Part shown: piece by piece, positions 49,354 to 59,047 of the stretch
Numbering within the stretch: position 1 is the stretch's first letter
How the letters are laid out: every line of letters starts with the position of its first letter
Assembly (NCBI GenBank): GCA_947628185.1
Contig: CANQYW010000003.1
Span: 1 to 64,000 of the forward strand
Source of the DNA: an uncultured Oscillospiraceae bacterium
GTDB taxonomy: Bacteria > Bacillota > Clostridia > Oscillospirales > Oscillospiraceae
DNA: 64,000 nucleotides
Direction: 5' to 3'
Program-made: the position numbers and the translations under genes
The notes under the pieces: generated by a model
The model's database searches: none
What the model saw: only the letters and a program-made list of their open reading frames with translations
What the model was told of the DNA's origin: nothing

Positions 49354-49575
49354 TTATGAGTTTTCACCTATTTCCCGGAGTAATTCCCTCGTGGCCGGGT
49401 GGCGCTCCCCTAATTTTTCCCGGCAGACTCTAAGTAACTCCTCCTCCAGCTCGTACTCCCGCTCCCGGTCCCCGGCGCTCCCCGTCCCGGTACATGTCCC
49501 GGAGGCCGGGGGCAGAGTGTATGCGCCGCATGAGGTCGTTTGCGTACCTCCTGTCCCGCTTGCGGTAACTTAATC
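49354..49575 (-). pseudogene. Possible degenerate ORF remnant
   Basis: Minus strand RKRDRRYANDLMRRIHSAPGLRDMYRDG then, after a frame change, EREYELEEELLRVCREKLGERHPATRELLREIGENS*. Confidence 0.3.
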
Positions 49576-49788
49576 ATCCAAAAAGCCGCTTTTCGACCTC
49601 TCCACTAACCATTTCCCCCTTAAATCGACTATTTCTCACTTAATATTACTCGCGGGTCACTTTTAAGTCAATGGCCCGCCCCAGAAAAACGGCAAATTTT
49701 GTCGTTTTATTTGATAAAGTATTGCATTGGATGAGAAATAATGGTATTATTACGGTGTTGATTTATGATTTGAAAGGGGTCTTATACC

Positions 49789-52281
49789 ATGATAGAAAAG
49801 GAACACCTGGCACTGACCCGCTCCCTGGCGCCGGAGTGTACAGTGCTGCTGCGCTCCAACGGCGACTTCCCCCTCGGCGCCCCCTGCGCTCTTGCCCTGT
49901 ACGGCAGCGGCGCCAGAAGGACGGTCCCCGGCGGCACCGGCTCCGGCGAGGTGAACTCCCGCAGGAACGTCACCTGTGAGGAGGGTCTTCGGGCGGCGGG
50001 ATTCACCATCACCACTGCCGGGTGGCTCTACGCCTACGACAAGGTCCGCGAGCGCGCCCACCGGAGTTTCGTCCGGGAGGTGAAACTCCGGGCCCTCAAG
50101 AACGGCCGGAACCCGGTGACCGAGGGCATGGGGGCCATTATGACGGAGCCAGACTACGACATACCCATGGTCGCCCCGGGGGACGTGGCCATATACGTCC
50201 TGGCCCGCACCTCCGGCGAGGGGGCCGACAGGCGGCCAATCCCCGGCGACATACTCCTCACAAAGACCGAGATACACGACATCCGTTATCTAAACCGCCG
50301 GTATAAGAAGTTCCTCCTGGTCCTAAACGTGGGCGGGCCGGTGGACCTCTCGCCCCTGGGGGACATCCCCAACATCCTGCTCCTCTCGCAGCTCGGCTCC
50401 GTCACCGGCACCGTGCTGGCGGACCTGGTCCTGGGGAAGTCCTACCCCAGCGGGAAACTCACCACCACCTGGGCCGCCTGGGACGACTACTGCAAGGTGG
50501 GCGAGTTCGGGGGCCGGGACGAGACCCGCTACCGGGAGGGCGTGTACGTGGGCTACAGGTACTTCGCCTCCCAGGGCGTGAAACCCCTCTTCCCCTTCGG
50601 TTTCGGCCTCAACTACACCGACGAAGTGGTGTTCAGCCCCGCGATAGTGGGTATGCGGGGCAACATAGTGGGCATGATGGCGAGCGTGGTGAACCGGGGG
50701 GAGCATCCCTGCCGGGAGGTACTTCAGTTCTACGTCCGCCTCCCGCGGGGGAAGATAGACAAGCCCCGTATGGTACTGGCGGCCTACAAGAAGTCGCCGG
50801 AGCTCTTACCGGAGGAGACGGGGAAAGAGGCCGCCTTTGTGCTTGCCCAATTTGAGTTCACCTCCCTCGCCTCCTACGACGCGGCCAACGCCAGGTACGT
50901 ATTGGAGGCCGGTGACTACTTAGTGAGCGTGGGCACCTCCAGCGTGAATACCCGCCCCAGCGCCATCATCCGGCTGCCGAGAGACGTGGTGGTGCTAAAG
51001 ACCAGGAACGTCTGCGGGACGCCGGACTTCACCGACTGGCATCCCGAGCCCCGTGAGGATGAGATGGAGGAGAAACTGCCGCCCAACGTCCACGTCATCG
51101 AGGCGGACCCGGAGGCCCTGGAGGGGCGCGAGGTAAATTACGACCTGGAGCACCCGGTGGACCCCCTCGTCGAGGAGCTGACGGACGAGGAGCTGTGTCT
51201 ACTCTCCATCGGGGCCTTCAAGGATACAAGCGGCCTCCAGGCGGTCATTGGCAGCGCCTCCGGCGCCGTGGCCGGCGCCGCCGGTGAGACCACCGGGGCG
51301 CTTAAAGGGCGCCACGTGCCCTCCCTCGTCATGGCGGACGGCCCCGCGGGCCTTCGCCTCTGCCCCAAGTTCTACCGGGACGGGGAGGGGGCGCACCCGG
51401 CGGTGAACGCCCAGATCTCCGGCCTCAACGAGTTCATGCCCGGCTTTGTGCGGCTCTTGGGGAAACTCGGCGCCAAGAAACCCCCGGAGGGGGCGGTCAT
51501 AGAGGAGCAGTACGCCACCTCCATCCCCATCGGCACGGCCATCGCCCAGAGCTGGAACACTGAGCTCGCGGAGAAACTCGGCGACATGGTGGGAGAGGAG
51601 ATGGAGCGTTTCGGCGTCAACCTGTGGCTGGCCCCGGCCCTCAACATCCACCGGGATATCCGCTGCGGCAGGAACTTTGAGTACTACTCCGAGGACCCGC
51701 TGGTGACCGGCCTCACCGCCGCCGCCATAACGAGGGGCGTACAGAGTCACGCCGGCCGGGGCGTCACCATAAAGCACTTCGCCTGCAACAACCAGGAGTA
51801 CAACCGCTACTACTCCAATAGCGGCGTCAGCGAACGGGCCCTCCGGGAGATATACCTCCGGGGCTTTGAGATATGCGTCCGTGAGGCCCAGCCCCAGGCG
51901 GTCATGACCTCCTACAACCTAATCAACGGCGTCCACGCCAGCGAGGACCGGGACCTCCTTGAGGACGTCCTTCGCGCGGAGTTCGGCTTTGAGGGCGTCG
52001 TCATGACGGACTGGGTGATGAATTACGACATGAGCGTCCGGGGCTCCCTCCACCGCAACGCCCTCTCCCCCGGCGTGGCCGCCGCCGGAGGCGACCTCTT
52101 CATGCCGGGCTCCAGGGCCGACTACGAGCGGCTCCTCGCCGCCCTCAACTCCGGGGCCGTCACTCACAAGCAGTTGAAGGAGAACGCCACAAGGATCCTC
52201 CGGCTCATCCGCAAGGACACGGAGCCGCGCGAGGAGACTTCCGAGACTCCCGAGACCGCCGAGGCCGCCGATAAAGCTTAA
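49789..52281 (+). CDS. GH3 beta-glucosidase-like enzyme with reversed domain order
   Basis: N-terminal ALYGSGARRTVPGGTGSGEV and FnIII-like region precede the TIM barrel: KHFACNNQEYNRYYSNSGVSERALREIYLRGFE, FEGVVMTDW. Confidence 0.9.
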   Translation: MIEKEHLALTRSLAPECTVLLRSNGDFPLGAPCALALYGSGARRTVPGGTGSGEVNSRRNVTCEEGLRAAGFTITTAGWLYAYDKVRERAHRSFVREVKLRALKNGRNPVTEGMGAIMTEPDYDIPMVAPGDVAIYVLARTSGEGADRRPIPGDILLTKTEIHDIRYLNRRYKKFLLVLNVGGPVDLSPLGDIPNILLLSQLGSVTGTVLADLVLGKSYPSGKLTTTWAAWDDYCKVGEFGGRDETRYREGVYVGYRYFASQGVKPLFPFGFGLNYTDEVVFSPAIVGMRGNIVGMMASVVNRGEHPCREVLQFYVRLPRGKIDKPRMVLAAYKKSPELLPEETGKEAAFVLAQFEFTSLASYDAANARYVLEAGDYLVSVGTSSVNTRPSAIIRLPRDVVVLKTRNVCGTPDFTDWHPEPREDEMEEKLPPNVHVIEADPEALEGREVNYDLEHPVDPLVEELTDEELCLLSIGAFKDTSGLQAVIGSASGAVAGAAGETTGALKGRHVPSLVMADGPAGLRLCPKFYRDGEGAHPAVNAQISGLNEFMPGFVRLLGKLGAKKPPEGAVIEEQYATSIPIGTAIAQSWNTELAEKLGDMVGEEMERFGVNLWLAPALNIHRDIRCGRNFEYYSEDPLVTGLTAAAITRGVQSHAGRGVTIKHFACNNQEYNRYYSNSGVSERALREIYLRGFEICVREAQPQAVMTSYNLINGVHASEDRDLLEDVLRAEFGFEGVVMTDWVMNYDMSVRGSLHRNALSPGVAAAGGDLFMPGSRADYERLLAALNSGAVTHKQLKENATRILRLIRKDTEPREETSETPETAEAADKA

Positions 52282-52294
52282 TTAAGTCAAAAAC

Positions 52295-52344
52295 TCGCCC
52301 CGCCGGGAATTTACTTGACCGGCGGGGCGAACTTTTATTTTTTT
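52295..52344. terminator. Intrinsic terminator
   Basis: TCGCCCCGCCGG / CCGGCGGGGCGA perfect 12-bp stem followed by ACTTTTATTTTTTT. Confidence 0.9.
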
Positions 52345-52355
52345 GCCGAACTCCG

Positions 52356-53249
52356 TTACTTCTTGACGGACTCCACAAGGCCCTCGGCGAGGCCCGCGAG
52401 GCCCTGGATCTCCGAGGGGATGATTATCTTTGTGGCCTGGCCGTTGGCGGCGGCGGCAAATGCCTCCAGCGCCCGGACTTTTATTACGGCGTCGGTGGGG
52501 GATGCCTCGTTGAGGAGCTTTAGGCCCTCGGCGGTGGCCTGCTGGACCTTCAGTATGGCCTCGGCGGTGCCCTCCGCCTCCAATATGGCCGCCTGTTTCT
52601 TGGCGTCGGCCCGGAGGATGGCGGACTCCTTCTCGCCCTCGGCGGTGAGTATGGCGCTGCGTTTCTCGCCCTCGGCCCGGAGTATGGCCTCGCGGCGCTC
52701 GCGCTCAGCCTTCATCTGTTTCTCCATGGCGGTCTGGATCTCCTTGGGCGGGAGGATGTTCTTGAGCTCCACGCGGTTCACCTTGATGCCCCAGGGGTCC
52801 GTGGCCTCGTCGAGGATGGCGCGCATCTTGGTGTTGATGACGTCCCGGCTCGTGAGGCACTGGTCGAGCTCCAGATCGCCCAGGATGTTACGGAGCGTCG
52901 TGGCGGAGAGGTTCTCGATGGCCGTCATGGGGTTCTCGATGCCGTAGGTGTAGAGCTTGGGGTCGGTTATCTCGAAGTACACCACGGTGTCTATCTGCAT
53001 CGTGACGTTATCCTTCGTGATGACGGGCTGGGGCGGGAAGTCCGCCACCTGCTCCTTCAGTGAGACCACCTTCGCGACCCTCTCGATGAAGGGTATCTTG
53101 AAGTGGAGTCCCACGCCCCATGTGGTGCTGTAAGCCCCCAGGCGCTCCACAACGTACGCCTTTGCCTGCTGCACCACCCGGATATTCCTGGCTATTATGA
53201 CTATAGCCAGCAGCACCACGATGATCAATACGATCTCTAAGGGTCCCAT
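52356..53249 (-). CDS. SPFH/Band 7 (stomatin-like) membrane protein
   Basis: VQQAKAYVVERLGAYSTTWGVGLHFKIPFIERV; coiled Glu/Ala repeats; paired with NfeD. Confidence 0.93.
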   Translation of the reverse strand: MGPLEIVLIIVVLLAIVIIARNIRVVQQAKAYVVERLGAYSTTWGVGLHFKIPFIERVAKVVSLKEQVADFPPQPVITKDNVTMQIDTVVYFEITDPKLYTYGIENPMTAIENLSATTLRNILGDLELDQCLTSRDVINTKMRAILDEATDPWGIKVNRVELKNILPPKEIQTAMEKQMKAERERREAILRAEGEKRSAILTAEGEKESAILRADAKKQAAILEAEGTAEAILKVQQATAEGLKLLNEASPTDAVIKVRALEAFAAAANGQATKIIIPSEIQGLAGLAEGLVESVKK

Positions 53250-53270
53250 AGTTTACCTCCTGATTTATAT

Positions 53271-53720
53271 TTATTTTACTGCCTCGGCGGCAGCTTTTGA
53301 CGTCTCCTCAACTATGAGCTTAACGCCCTGTATGGCCTGCACCCGGACGTACTCACCGGAGGGGATGTTCTCACCCGTGAGAGACCTCGCCGTCCAGGTC
53401 TTGCCGGAGAGCGCCACCGCCCCGGTGCCCTGGATGTTGTCTATGTCCTCCGTCACGGGGCAGATCATGCCGATTGCCCTGTCGGCGTTGGTGGGTTTCG
53501 CCCGCACGGCGAGGCACCTCCTCGCAAAGGGCCGCAGCAGAGCCAGCACCGCCCCGCTCACCGTCAGGAACACCACTATCTGCACTATGAACTTCGCCCT
53601 CATGGCGCAGGCGATGAGCGCCCCCACCGCCCCAAAGGCGAACCAGATGGACACCAGCCCCAAGGTGGCCGTCTCCACCACCACGCAGGCGATAAGCACC
53701 ACTAACCAGAAACCAAACAC
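53271..53720 (-). CDS. NfeD family membrane protein
   Basis: N-terminal TMs plus OB-like GMICPVTEDIDNIQGTGAVALSGKTWTARSLTGENIPSGEYVRVQAIQGVKLIVE. Confidence 0.9.
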   Translation of the reverse strand: MFGFWLVVLIACVVVETATLGLVSIWFAFGAVGALIACAMRAKFIVQIVVFLTVSGAVLALLRPFARRCLAVRAKPTNADRAIGMICPVTEDIDNIQGTGAVALSGKTWTARSLTGENIPSGEYVRVQAIQGVKLIVEETSKAAAEAVK

Positions 53721-53880
53721 ACGGCGACACCCCTTTCATAAACGCGGCAGTATTTCGTCTTTACATCAAAGAGTATAACACATTTATCCCGTGAATCAAA
53801 TACTTTTTAATTTCAAATTATTACAAATATTACAAAAAGGCACGGCGCTTTTTACGGCGCCGCACCTCAGGGTTTCTTAT

Positions 53881-54723
53881 TCAAGCGAAAAACACGTGGC
53901 CCCCTATGGAGCCCAGGACCGGTCTATTTCGCCCCGCCCAGCAGCTTGAGGCCACATATGTGGCGGCGAAGTAGAGGCCGTCCTCCATTATCCGCACCCC
54001 CTCCAGGGCCAGTTTCGCCGCCGCGAGGCTCTCCTCCGAGGGGGAGTTGTAGATGGAGCCGGAGTAGGCCGGTGAGAACTGGACGCCGTAGCGCTTATCA
54101 AAGACGACGCCCTCCACCGTGTCCGGGAACCCCTCGGACTCCACCCGGTTGAGCACCACGTTCCCCACGGCGATTTTGCCTCGGAAGGGCTCGTTCCCGG
54201 CCTCCGCCTCGATTATCCTGGAGAGCCAGAGCAGGTCCTCCCCGTCGTAGAACTCCTCCCCCGGCTTTATGGGCTCGCCGGTGCGCTCGAAGGAGAGGCA
54301 TTCTATCTCCTCGTCGTACCTCACCGGCGCGCCGAAGGCCCAGGTCAGGAATATGGCCGGGACGAATATCCTGCCCCCCTCCTCCCGGCACCCGCCGGGC
54401 CAGTAGAAATACCTGCCGTTGGCGGTGAGGTAGTCAAGGCCGGGGGTGAGCTCCAGCTCCACGCCCCCGCCGGTGAGATAGACATTTCCGTCCTCCTCCC
54501 GGCGCTCCGCGGCCCCCAGCTCCGCCGCCACCTCCTCCGGGACATAGTAAAATCCCTCCTCCTCGTAAAAGTCCCCGGAGTTCTCCACCGCCGCGCCGTC
54601 AACAAAGACCACCGGCAGGGCTATGTTTTGAAGTCCCTCCCCCGCCATTGATGCGATGGACAAAATTAACTCGATAAGCACTATCGCCCTTCTCATGATC
54701 ACGTCCTTCATATGTACTCTCAC
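53881..54723 (-). CDS. SleB-type cell wall hydrolase with N-terminal copper amine oxidase-like domain
   Basis: LSRIIEAEAGNEPFRGKIAVGNVVLNRVESEGFPDTVEGVVFDKRYGVQFSP. Confidence 0.88.
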   Translation of the reverse strand: MRVHMKDVIMRRAIVLIELILSIASMAGEGLQNIALPVVFVDGAAVENSGDFYEEEGFYYVPEEVAAELGAAERREEDGNVYLTGGGVELELTPGLDYLTANGRYFYWPGGCREEGGRIFVPAIFLTWAFGAPVRYDEEIECLSFERTGEPIKPGEEFYDGEDLLWLSRIIEAEAGNEPFRGKIAVGNVVLNRVESEGFPDTVEGVVFDKRYGVQFSPAYSGSIYNSPSEESLAAAKLALEGVRIMEDGLYFAATYVASSCWAGRNRPVLGSIGGHVFFA

Positions 54724-54808
54724 CGGTGACGATGTTAATTCTACCCCCTGCGGCGTGAGAAAAAGGACGAAAGCGGTATTTACATAAAAATATTATCGTA
54801 AACTTATT

Positions 54809-55522
54809 TTATAGCTGCCGCAGTATATCCCTTCGGAGACGCAGGATGATGCGTTTCTCCAGGCGGCTTATGTAGGACTGGGAGATGCCCAGGATGTCCG
54901 CTACCTCCTTCTGTGTCCGCTCCCGGCCCCCGTAGAGGCCGAAACGGAGGGAGATTATCTGTTTCTCCCGGTCGGAGAGCCGTGAGAGGGCGGAGCGCAG
55001 GAGTTCCCGGTCCACGTCGTCCTCCAAAGGGCGCATGACCATGTCGTTATCGGTGCCTAAAATGTCGCTGAGAAGGAGTTCGTTCCCGTCCCAGTCGGTG
55101 TTGAGGGGCTCCGAGAGGGAGACCTCAGTCTTCTGGCTGCTGGTCTTCCGGAGGTACATAAGTATCTCGTTCTCTATGCAGCGGCTGGCGTATGTGGCAA
55201 GTTTTATGTTCTTCTCGCAGTCAAAGGTGTTTATGGCCTTGATGAGCCCTATGGCCCCGATGGACACAAGGTCCTCAATATTTATGCCCGTGTTCTCAAA
55301 TCTCCTGGCTATGTACACAACGAGCCGCAGATTGTGCTCGATGAGCGTCTTTCGCGCCTCGTCGCTGCCCTCCCGGAGCTGAACCAGCACCAGCGCCTCC
55401 TCCTCCTTTGTTAAGGGCGGGGGCAGGACGTCGCTGCCGCCCACGTAGTATATCCCCTCCCGGGGCGTGAGGCGCGCGATGAGACGTTTTAGGAAAAGTC
55501 GAATTTCAGCTAATATGATCAT
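54809..55522 (-). CDS. sigE: RNA polymerase sporulation sigma factor SigE
   Basis: [71 protein letters not shown]. Confidence 0.96.
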   Translation of the reverse strand: MIILAEIRLFLKRLIARLTPREGIYYVGGSDVLPPPLTKEEEALVLVQLREGSDEARKTLIEHNLRLVVYIARRFENTGINIEDLVSIGAIGLIKAINTFDCEKNIKLATYASRCIENEILMYLRKTSSQKTEVSLSEPLNTDWDGNELLLSDILGTDNDMVMRPLEDDVDRELLRSALSRLSDREKQIISLRFGLYGGRERTQKEVADILGISQSYISRLEKRIILRLRRDILRQL

Positions 55523-55531
55523 AGTACCTCC

Positions 55532-56341
55532 TTACACTGAGCTCACTATGGCGGAGTGCCCGGAGCCCATAGAGAGTCCCTCCGCCGCTATCGCCACGGC
55601 CCCGGGCCGTTCCCGGCCCGCGACGGTCAGCCTCTCCGGCCTGAAGGCCAGCAGGAGCCCCCCGCCGCCAAGGGACGAGTAGGGCACGAGGTAAAACCGC
55701 CGGAGGCCCATCTCCCCCAGGAGCTCAAGTTTCGAGGCCGGGTCCAGCGGGCCCCGCAGAACGGCGCGGACCTCCGGGGTGAATAGCCCCTCCACCGCCT
55801 CCAGGGCGCAGACGGTGACGCCCTCCCCGGTGATGGGGTCCCGGAGGCCGTTACCCGTGTCAATGAGCGCCTCGAGCCTCGCCCGCCGGCCATTGAGCTC
55901 CAGCGTCACCGGGACTATCTCCCCGGCGGTGCGCCGGGGACCTATGGTCCTAAAGGAGAGGGCGAACACCGCGAGGCTCACGGCGAAGGACGCCGCCAGC
56001 ACCCCGAGGCTCACGCCCCCGCCGCCCCCCGCCGCCATAGCCGCCCCGGCGAAGGCCGCCGACACCGCAAAGTAGATGAGCGTCACCCGCAGGAGCCTCC
56101 CGGCGGAGCCGAAGACCAGGAGCACCATCCCCGCGCCCGTGAGGACCTTCATGACGCCGCCATTTAGGAACCCGTTCCCGGAGATGAGAGCCGCCGTCCC
56201 GTAGACTCCCCCGGCTATTGCCGCCAGCCACGCCCGGGAACGCCTAATATGTACGCCGGAGAGCTTGGCCGTCACGATGATGAGCACGTAGTCGATGAAC
56301 ATATTTTTGAGGAATATCTCGTCCGCGTAGTAGACATACAA
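55532..56341 (-). CDS. spoIIGA: Sigma-E processing peptidase SpoIIGA
   Basis: YYADEIFLKNMFIDYVLIIVTAKLSG; aspartic protease-like ALIDTGNGLRDPITGEGV; upstream of sigE. Confidence 0.93.
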   Translation of the reverse strand: MYVYYADEIFLKNMFIDYVLIIVTAKLSGVHIRRSRAWLAAIAGGVYGTAALISGNGFLNGGVMKVLTGAGMVLLVFGSAGRLLRVTLIYFAVSAAFAGAAMAAGGGGGVSLGVLAASFAVSLAVFALSFRTIGPRRTAGEIVPVTLELNGRRARLEALIDTGNGLRDPITGEGVTVCALEAVEGLFTPEVRAVLRGPLDPASKLELLGEMGLRRFYLVPYSSLGGGGLLLAFRPERLTVAGRERPGAVAIAAEGLSMGSGHSAIVSSV

Positions 56342-56419
56342 AAAATCACCCCCCAGGGTGCATTATAGCCCCGGGGGGATGAAAAATATGTCATACTAAA
56401 AGGGCGGCGAAATTCGCCG

Positions 56420-56881
56420 TTAAGCGTCCCGAATCTCGTACTCCACCTTCCCGCCCTCGAATGTCAGGACGGCGTATGTCCTGGAGCCAGGCCCCACGCT
56501 GCCGGGGTTTAGGATGAGGACGCCGTTCACACGCTCCGCATGGGGCGTGTGGGTGTGGCCGAAGAGCACGATATCCGCGCCGGAGGCGCTGCCGGAGCAA
56601 ATAAGGGACTCAAGGCCCAGTTTCACCCCGTAGTGGTGGCCGTGGGTGAGGAATAGGCGGTGGCCCGCGAGCTCAATGAGTTTATACCTGTCCCGGCCCC
56701 AGTATAGGTCGCAGTTCCCCGGCACGCCGGCCACGGATATGTCCGGGAACTCCTGCCGGAGGACGTCCGCGTCCGCCTCGTTGTCGCCCAAGTGTATTAT
56801 CTGGCGGGGGCGCTCCGCGAGTATGGCGCTCCTCATGGGGGATATCCTCCCGTGGGAGTCGGAGAAAACAAGTGTCTTCAA
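56420..56881 (-). CDS. YfcE/MJ0936-type metallophosphoesterase
   Basis: VFSDSHGRI, IIHLGDNEADADV, GNCDLY, THGHHYGVK, FGHTHTPHAE; TTG at 56881 inferred as start. Confidence 0.87.
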   Translation of the reverse strand: MKTLVFSDSHGRISPMRSAILAERPRQIIHLGDNEADADVLRQEFPDISVAGVPGNCDLYWGRDRYKLIELAGHRLFLTHGHHYGVKLGLESLICSGSASGADIVLFGHTHTPHAERVNGVLILNPGSVGPGSRTYAVLTFEGGKVEYEIRDA

Positions 56882-56955
56882 TTTGTGACCTCCTTCACGG
56901 TCAGTGAATATACTGTCATGAGATTTGAAATCTACGTTATGGTTTGGAGGGCAAG

Positions 56956-57219
56956 ATGGGCAACGAGCTAAAGGACGCCGCCGAGAAATTCCTCTCTGGT
57001 TCCGATGGCCGGAGGATAAGCGAAAAGCGTGGGGATCTGGAGCGGATAGCCTCATCCCGGGACGGCGAGGCCGTCCGGGGGATGCTTGAGCGGGGCGGCT
57101 TTGAGAGGGCCGTGGAGCGGGGCGACACCGAGGCGGTGAAGAGCGCCGTCTCGGAGGTCCTGAAGACCGAGGCCGGGGCGCGGCTCATAGAGCAGCTCCG
57201 GGGGATAATGGGAAAATGA
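56956..57219 (+). CDS. Small hypothetical protein
   Basis: 87-aa ORF (MGNELKDAAEKFLSGSDGRR...) with GGAGGG RBS; first of three tandem small genes. Confidence 0.7.
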   Translation: MGNELKDAAEKFLSGSDGRRISEKRGDLERIASSRDGEAVRGMLERGGFERAVERGDTEAVKSAVSEVLKTEAGARLIEQLRGIMGK

Positions 57220-57243
57220 TCGAGTAATAATCAGGAGGCCGTC

Positions 57244-57627
57244 ATGGGGGACTTTGAGGAGGCACTTAACAGCATACTTTCATCGCCGAAGGACATGGAG
57301 AAGATACTGGGTCTGGCCCGGGAGATCTCCGGCTCCGGCGGAGACGGCGAGGAGCGGAAGGCCCCTCCCCCGCCCAAGGGCGCTCAAGTCGACCCCCTCG
57401 GCGGCCTCGGGGACCTGGACCCCAGGATCTTCAAGCTCCTGGGCCGGGTTATGGGCTCCGGCGCGGAGGACAGGAATAAGTCCGCCCTCATCTCCGCCAT
57501 GAGCCCCTACCTCAGGCCCAACCGGCAGCGGGAACTCGCGCGGGCCTTCAAGATAGCGAAACTCACTCGAATAGCCCGGGTCGCGCTCTCCGAATTCGGC
57601 GGAGGTGATTCGGATTTCGATCTATAG
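57244..57627 (+). CDS. Small hypothetical protein with proline-rich segment
   Basis: MGDFEEALNSILSSPKDMEKILGLAREISGSGGDGEERKAPPPPKG...; ATG with AGGAGG RBS. Confidence 0.75.
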   Translation: MGDFEEALNSILSSPKDMEKILGLAREISGSGGDGEERKAPPPPKGAQVDPLGGLGDLDPRIFKLLGRVMGSGAEDRNKSALISAMSPYLRPNRQRELARAFKIAKLTRIARVALSEFGGGDSDFDL

Positions 57628-57904
57628 CCGTTACGGCGAGCCCAGGGGCGTGTACCGCAGGGCCGGGGATTACACCACCCCCGCCCCGCCGAGGGAGGTC
57701 AAAAAGGCACAGCCTCCCCCGCGTCCCCCGGCGCCGCCCAGGCCCCAGAGGCCGCCTCCGGCGCCCACCGGGTTGCTCCAGGGGCTCGACAAGGGGGACA
57801 TCATGCTCCTCGCCGTCCTGCTCTTTCTCTACCTTGAGAGCCGGGACGAGGATTTCCTCGTGATACTCATCGTCATGGGCATCAGTCTTTTTAAAAAAAG
57901 TTAA
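57605..57904 (+). CDS. Small proline-rich protein with C-terminal TM
   Basis: PPPRPPAPPRPQRPPPAP then MLLAVLLFLYLESRDEDFLVILIVMGISLF; overlaps the preceding ORF. Confidence 0.7.
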   Translation: MIRISIYSRYGEPRGVYRRAGDYTTPAPPREVKKAQPPPRPPAPPRPQRPPPAPTGLLQGLDKGDIMLLAVLLFLYLESRDEDFLVILIVMGISLFKKS

Positions 57905-57909
57905 GAGAA

Positions 57910-57943
57910 GTGGGGAGGTCCATCAACCCTCCCCGCTTTTTTT
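57910..57943. terminator. Bidirectional terminator
   Basis: GGGGAGG / CCTCCCC stem followed by GCTTTTTTTG. Confidence 0.8.
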
Positions 57944-59026
57944 GCTTGGGTTTTCGCTATGATTCTCGCCCTCCGGCTCCCTCTTTACGTGGTTCTCGTG
58001 GCTCCTGATGAGGGCTATGCCGGTCAAAATGGCGACGCAGAAGGGCAGCATGAAGAACATGGCCTTCTCCTCGCCGCTGGTGGTGATGAGCACCGCCGCC
58101 ATGCCCATGACGGCGGATATGGCGTAGAGGATGGCGACGGACTGTTTCTGGGAGAGGCCCATGTCGATGAGCCGGTGGTGGATGTGTCCCCGGTCCGGGG
58201 CCATGGGGTTCTGGCCCTTCATGAGCCGCCGGATTATGGCGAACATCGTGTCGAAAATGGGGAGCGCCAGCGCCAAGAGCGGCACGGCGAAGGAGATTAT
58301 GGCGTAGTATTTTAAGAGTCCCATCACCGAGACGGTGGAGAGGATGTATCCCAAAAGGAGCGCCCCGGCGTCGCCCATAAATATCTTCGCGGGGTTAAAG
58401 TTAAAGGGCATGAACCCCAGGCACGCCCCCAGCACCGCCGCCAAGATGATGGCGATGTTGAGCTGCCCCAAGAAGATGGATATGACGAGTATTGAGAGCG
58501 CCGCGATGGCGGAGACCCCGCAGGCGAGGCCGTCCAGGCCGTCAATTAAATTTATGGAGTTCGTTATCCCCACGATCCAGAACATCGTTATGGGTATAGA
58601 CCAGCTCCCGAAGGCGATGTAGGTGAGGTCGCTCCAGAATATGGGGTTTGCTATGTGCTCTATCCTTATCCCGAAGGCCACAGCCACGCCGGCGGCGGCT
58701 ATCTGGACTATGAACTTGAGCCAGGCCGGGAGGGCCACGATGTCGTCAATGGCGCCCACGGTGATTATTATTACGGAACCCAACAACATCCCCTGGACCT
58801 GCCTATCGAGGTCCGCGAAGAGCACCACCCCCACGATTATCCCGAGGAAGATGGCGAGCCCCCCCTGTCTCGGTATGGGGTGGTCGTGCATACGGCGGCC
58901 GTCCTTGGGGACGTCCACCGCGCCCACGCGCCGGGCGAAGGCCCGGACGGGGGGCGTGGCCGCCAGCGTCACAATTAGCGCCGCGCCGAGGGCCATGATT
59001 ATTGTCAGGTAATCCTTAATGCTCAT
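57923..59026 (-). CDS. MraY/WecA/TagO-type undecaprenyl-phosphate GlcNAc-1-phosphate transferase
   Basis: VPKDGRRMHDHPIPRQGGLAIFLG, GITNSINLIDGLDGLACG, FMGDAGALLLGYIL, GHIHHRLIDMGLSQKQ. Confidence 0.92.
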   Translation of the reverse strand: MSIKDYLTIIMALGAALIVTLAATPPVRAFARRVGAVDVPKDGRRMHDHPIPRQGGLAIFLGIIVGVVLFADLDRQVQGMLLGSVIIITVGAIDDIVALPAWLKFIVQIAAAGVAVAFGIRIEHIANPIFWSDLTYIAFGSWSIPITMFWIVGITNSINLIDGLDGLACGVSAIAALSILVISIFLGQLNIAIILAAVLGACLGFMPFNFNPAKIFMGDAGALLLGYILSTVSVMGLLKYYAIISFAVPLLALALPIFDTMFAIIRRLMKGQNPMAPDRGHIHHRLIDMGLSQKQSVAILYAISAVMGMAAVLITTSGEEKAMFFMLPFCVAILTGIALIRSHENHVKREPEGENHSENPSKKSGEG

Positions 59027-59047
59027 CTGGTAATCCTTCAGTCTAAG

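Noticed and set aside
49438-49573. Plus-strand ORF 49289..49573 as a gene
   Set aside because: No RBS or domain; Ser/Arg/Pro composition typical of an antisense shadow of the minus-strand remnant.
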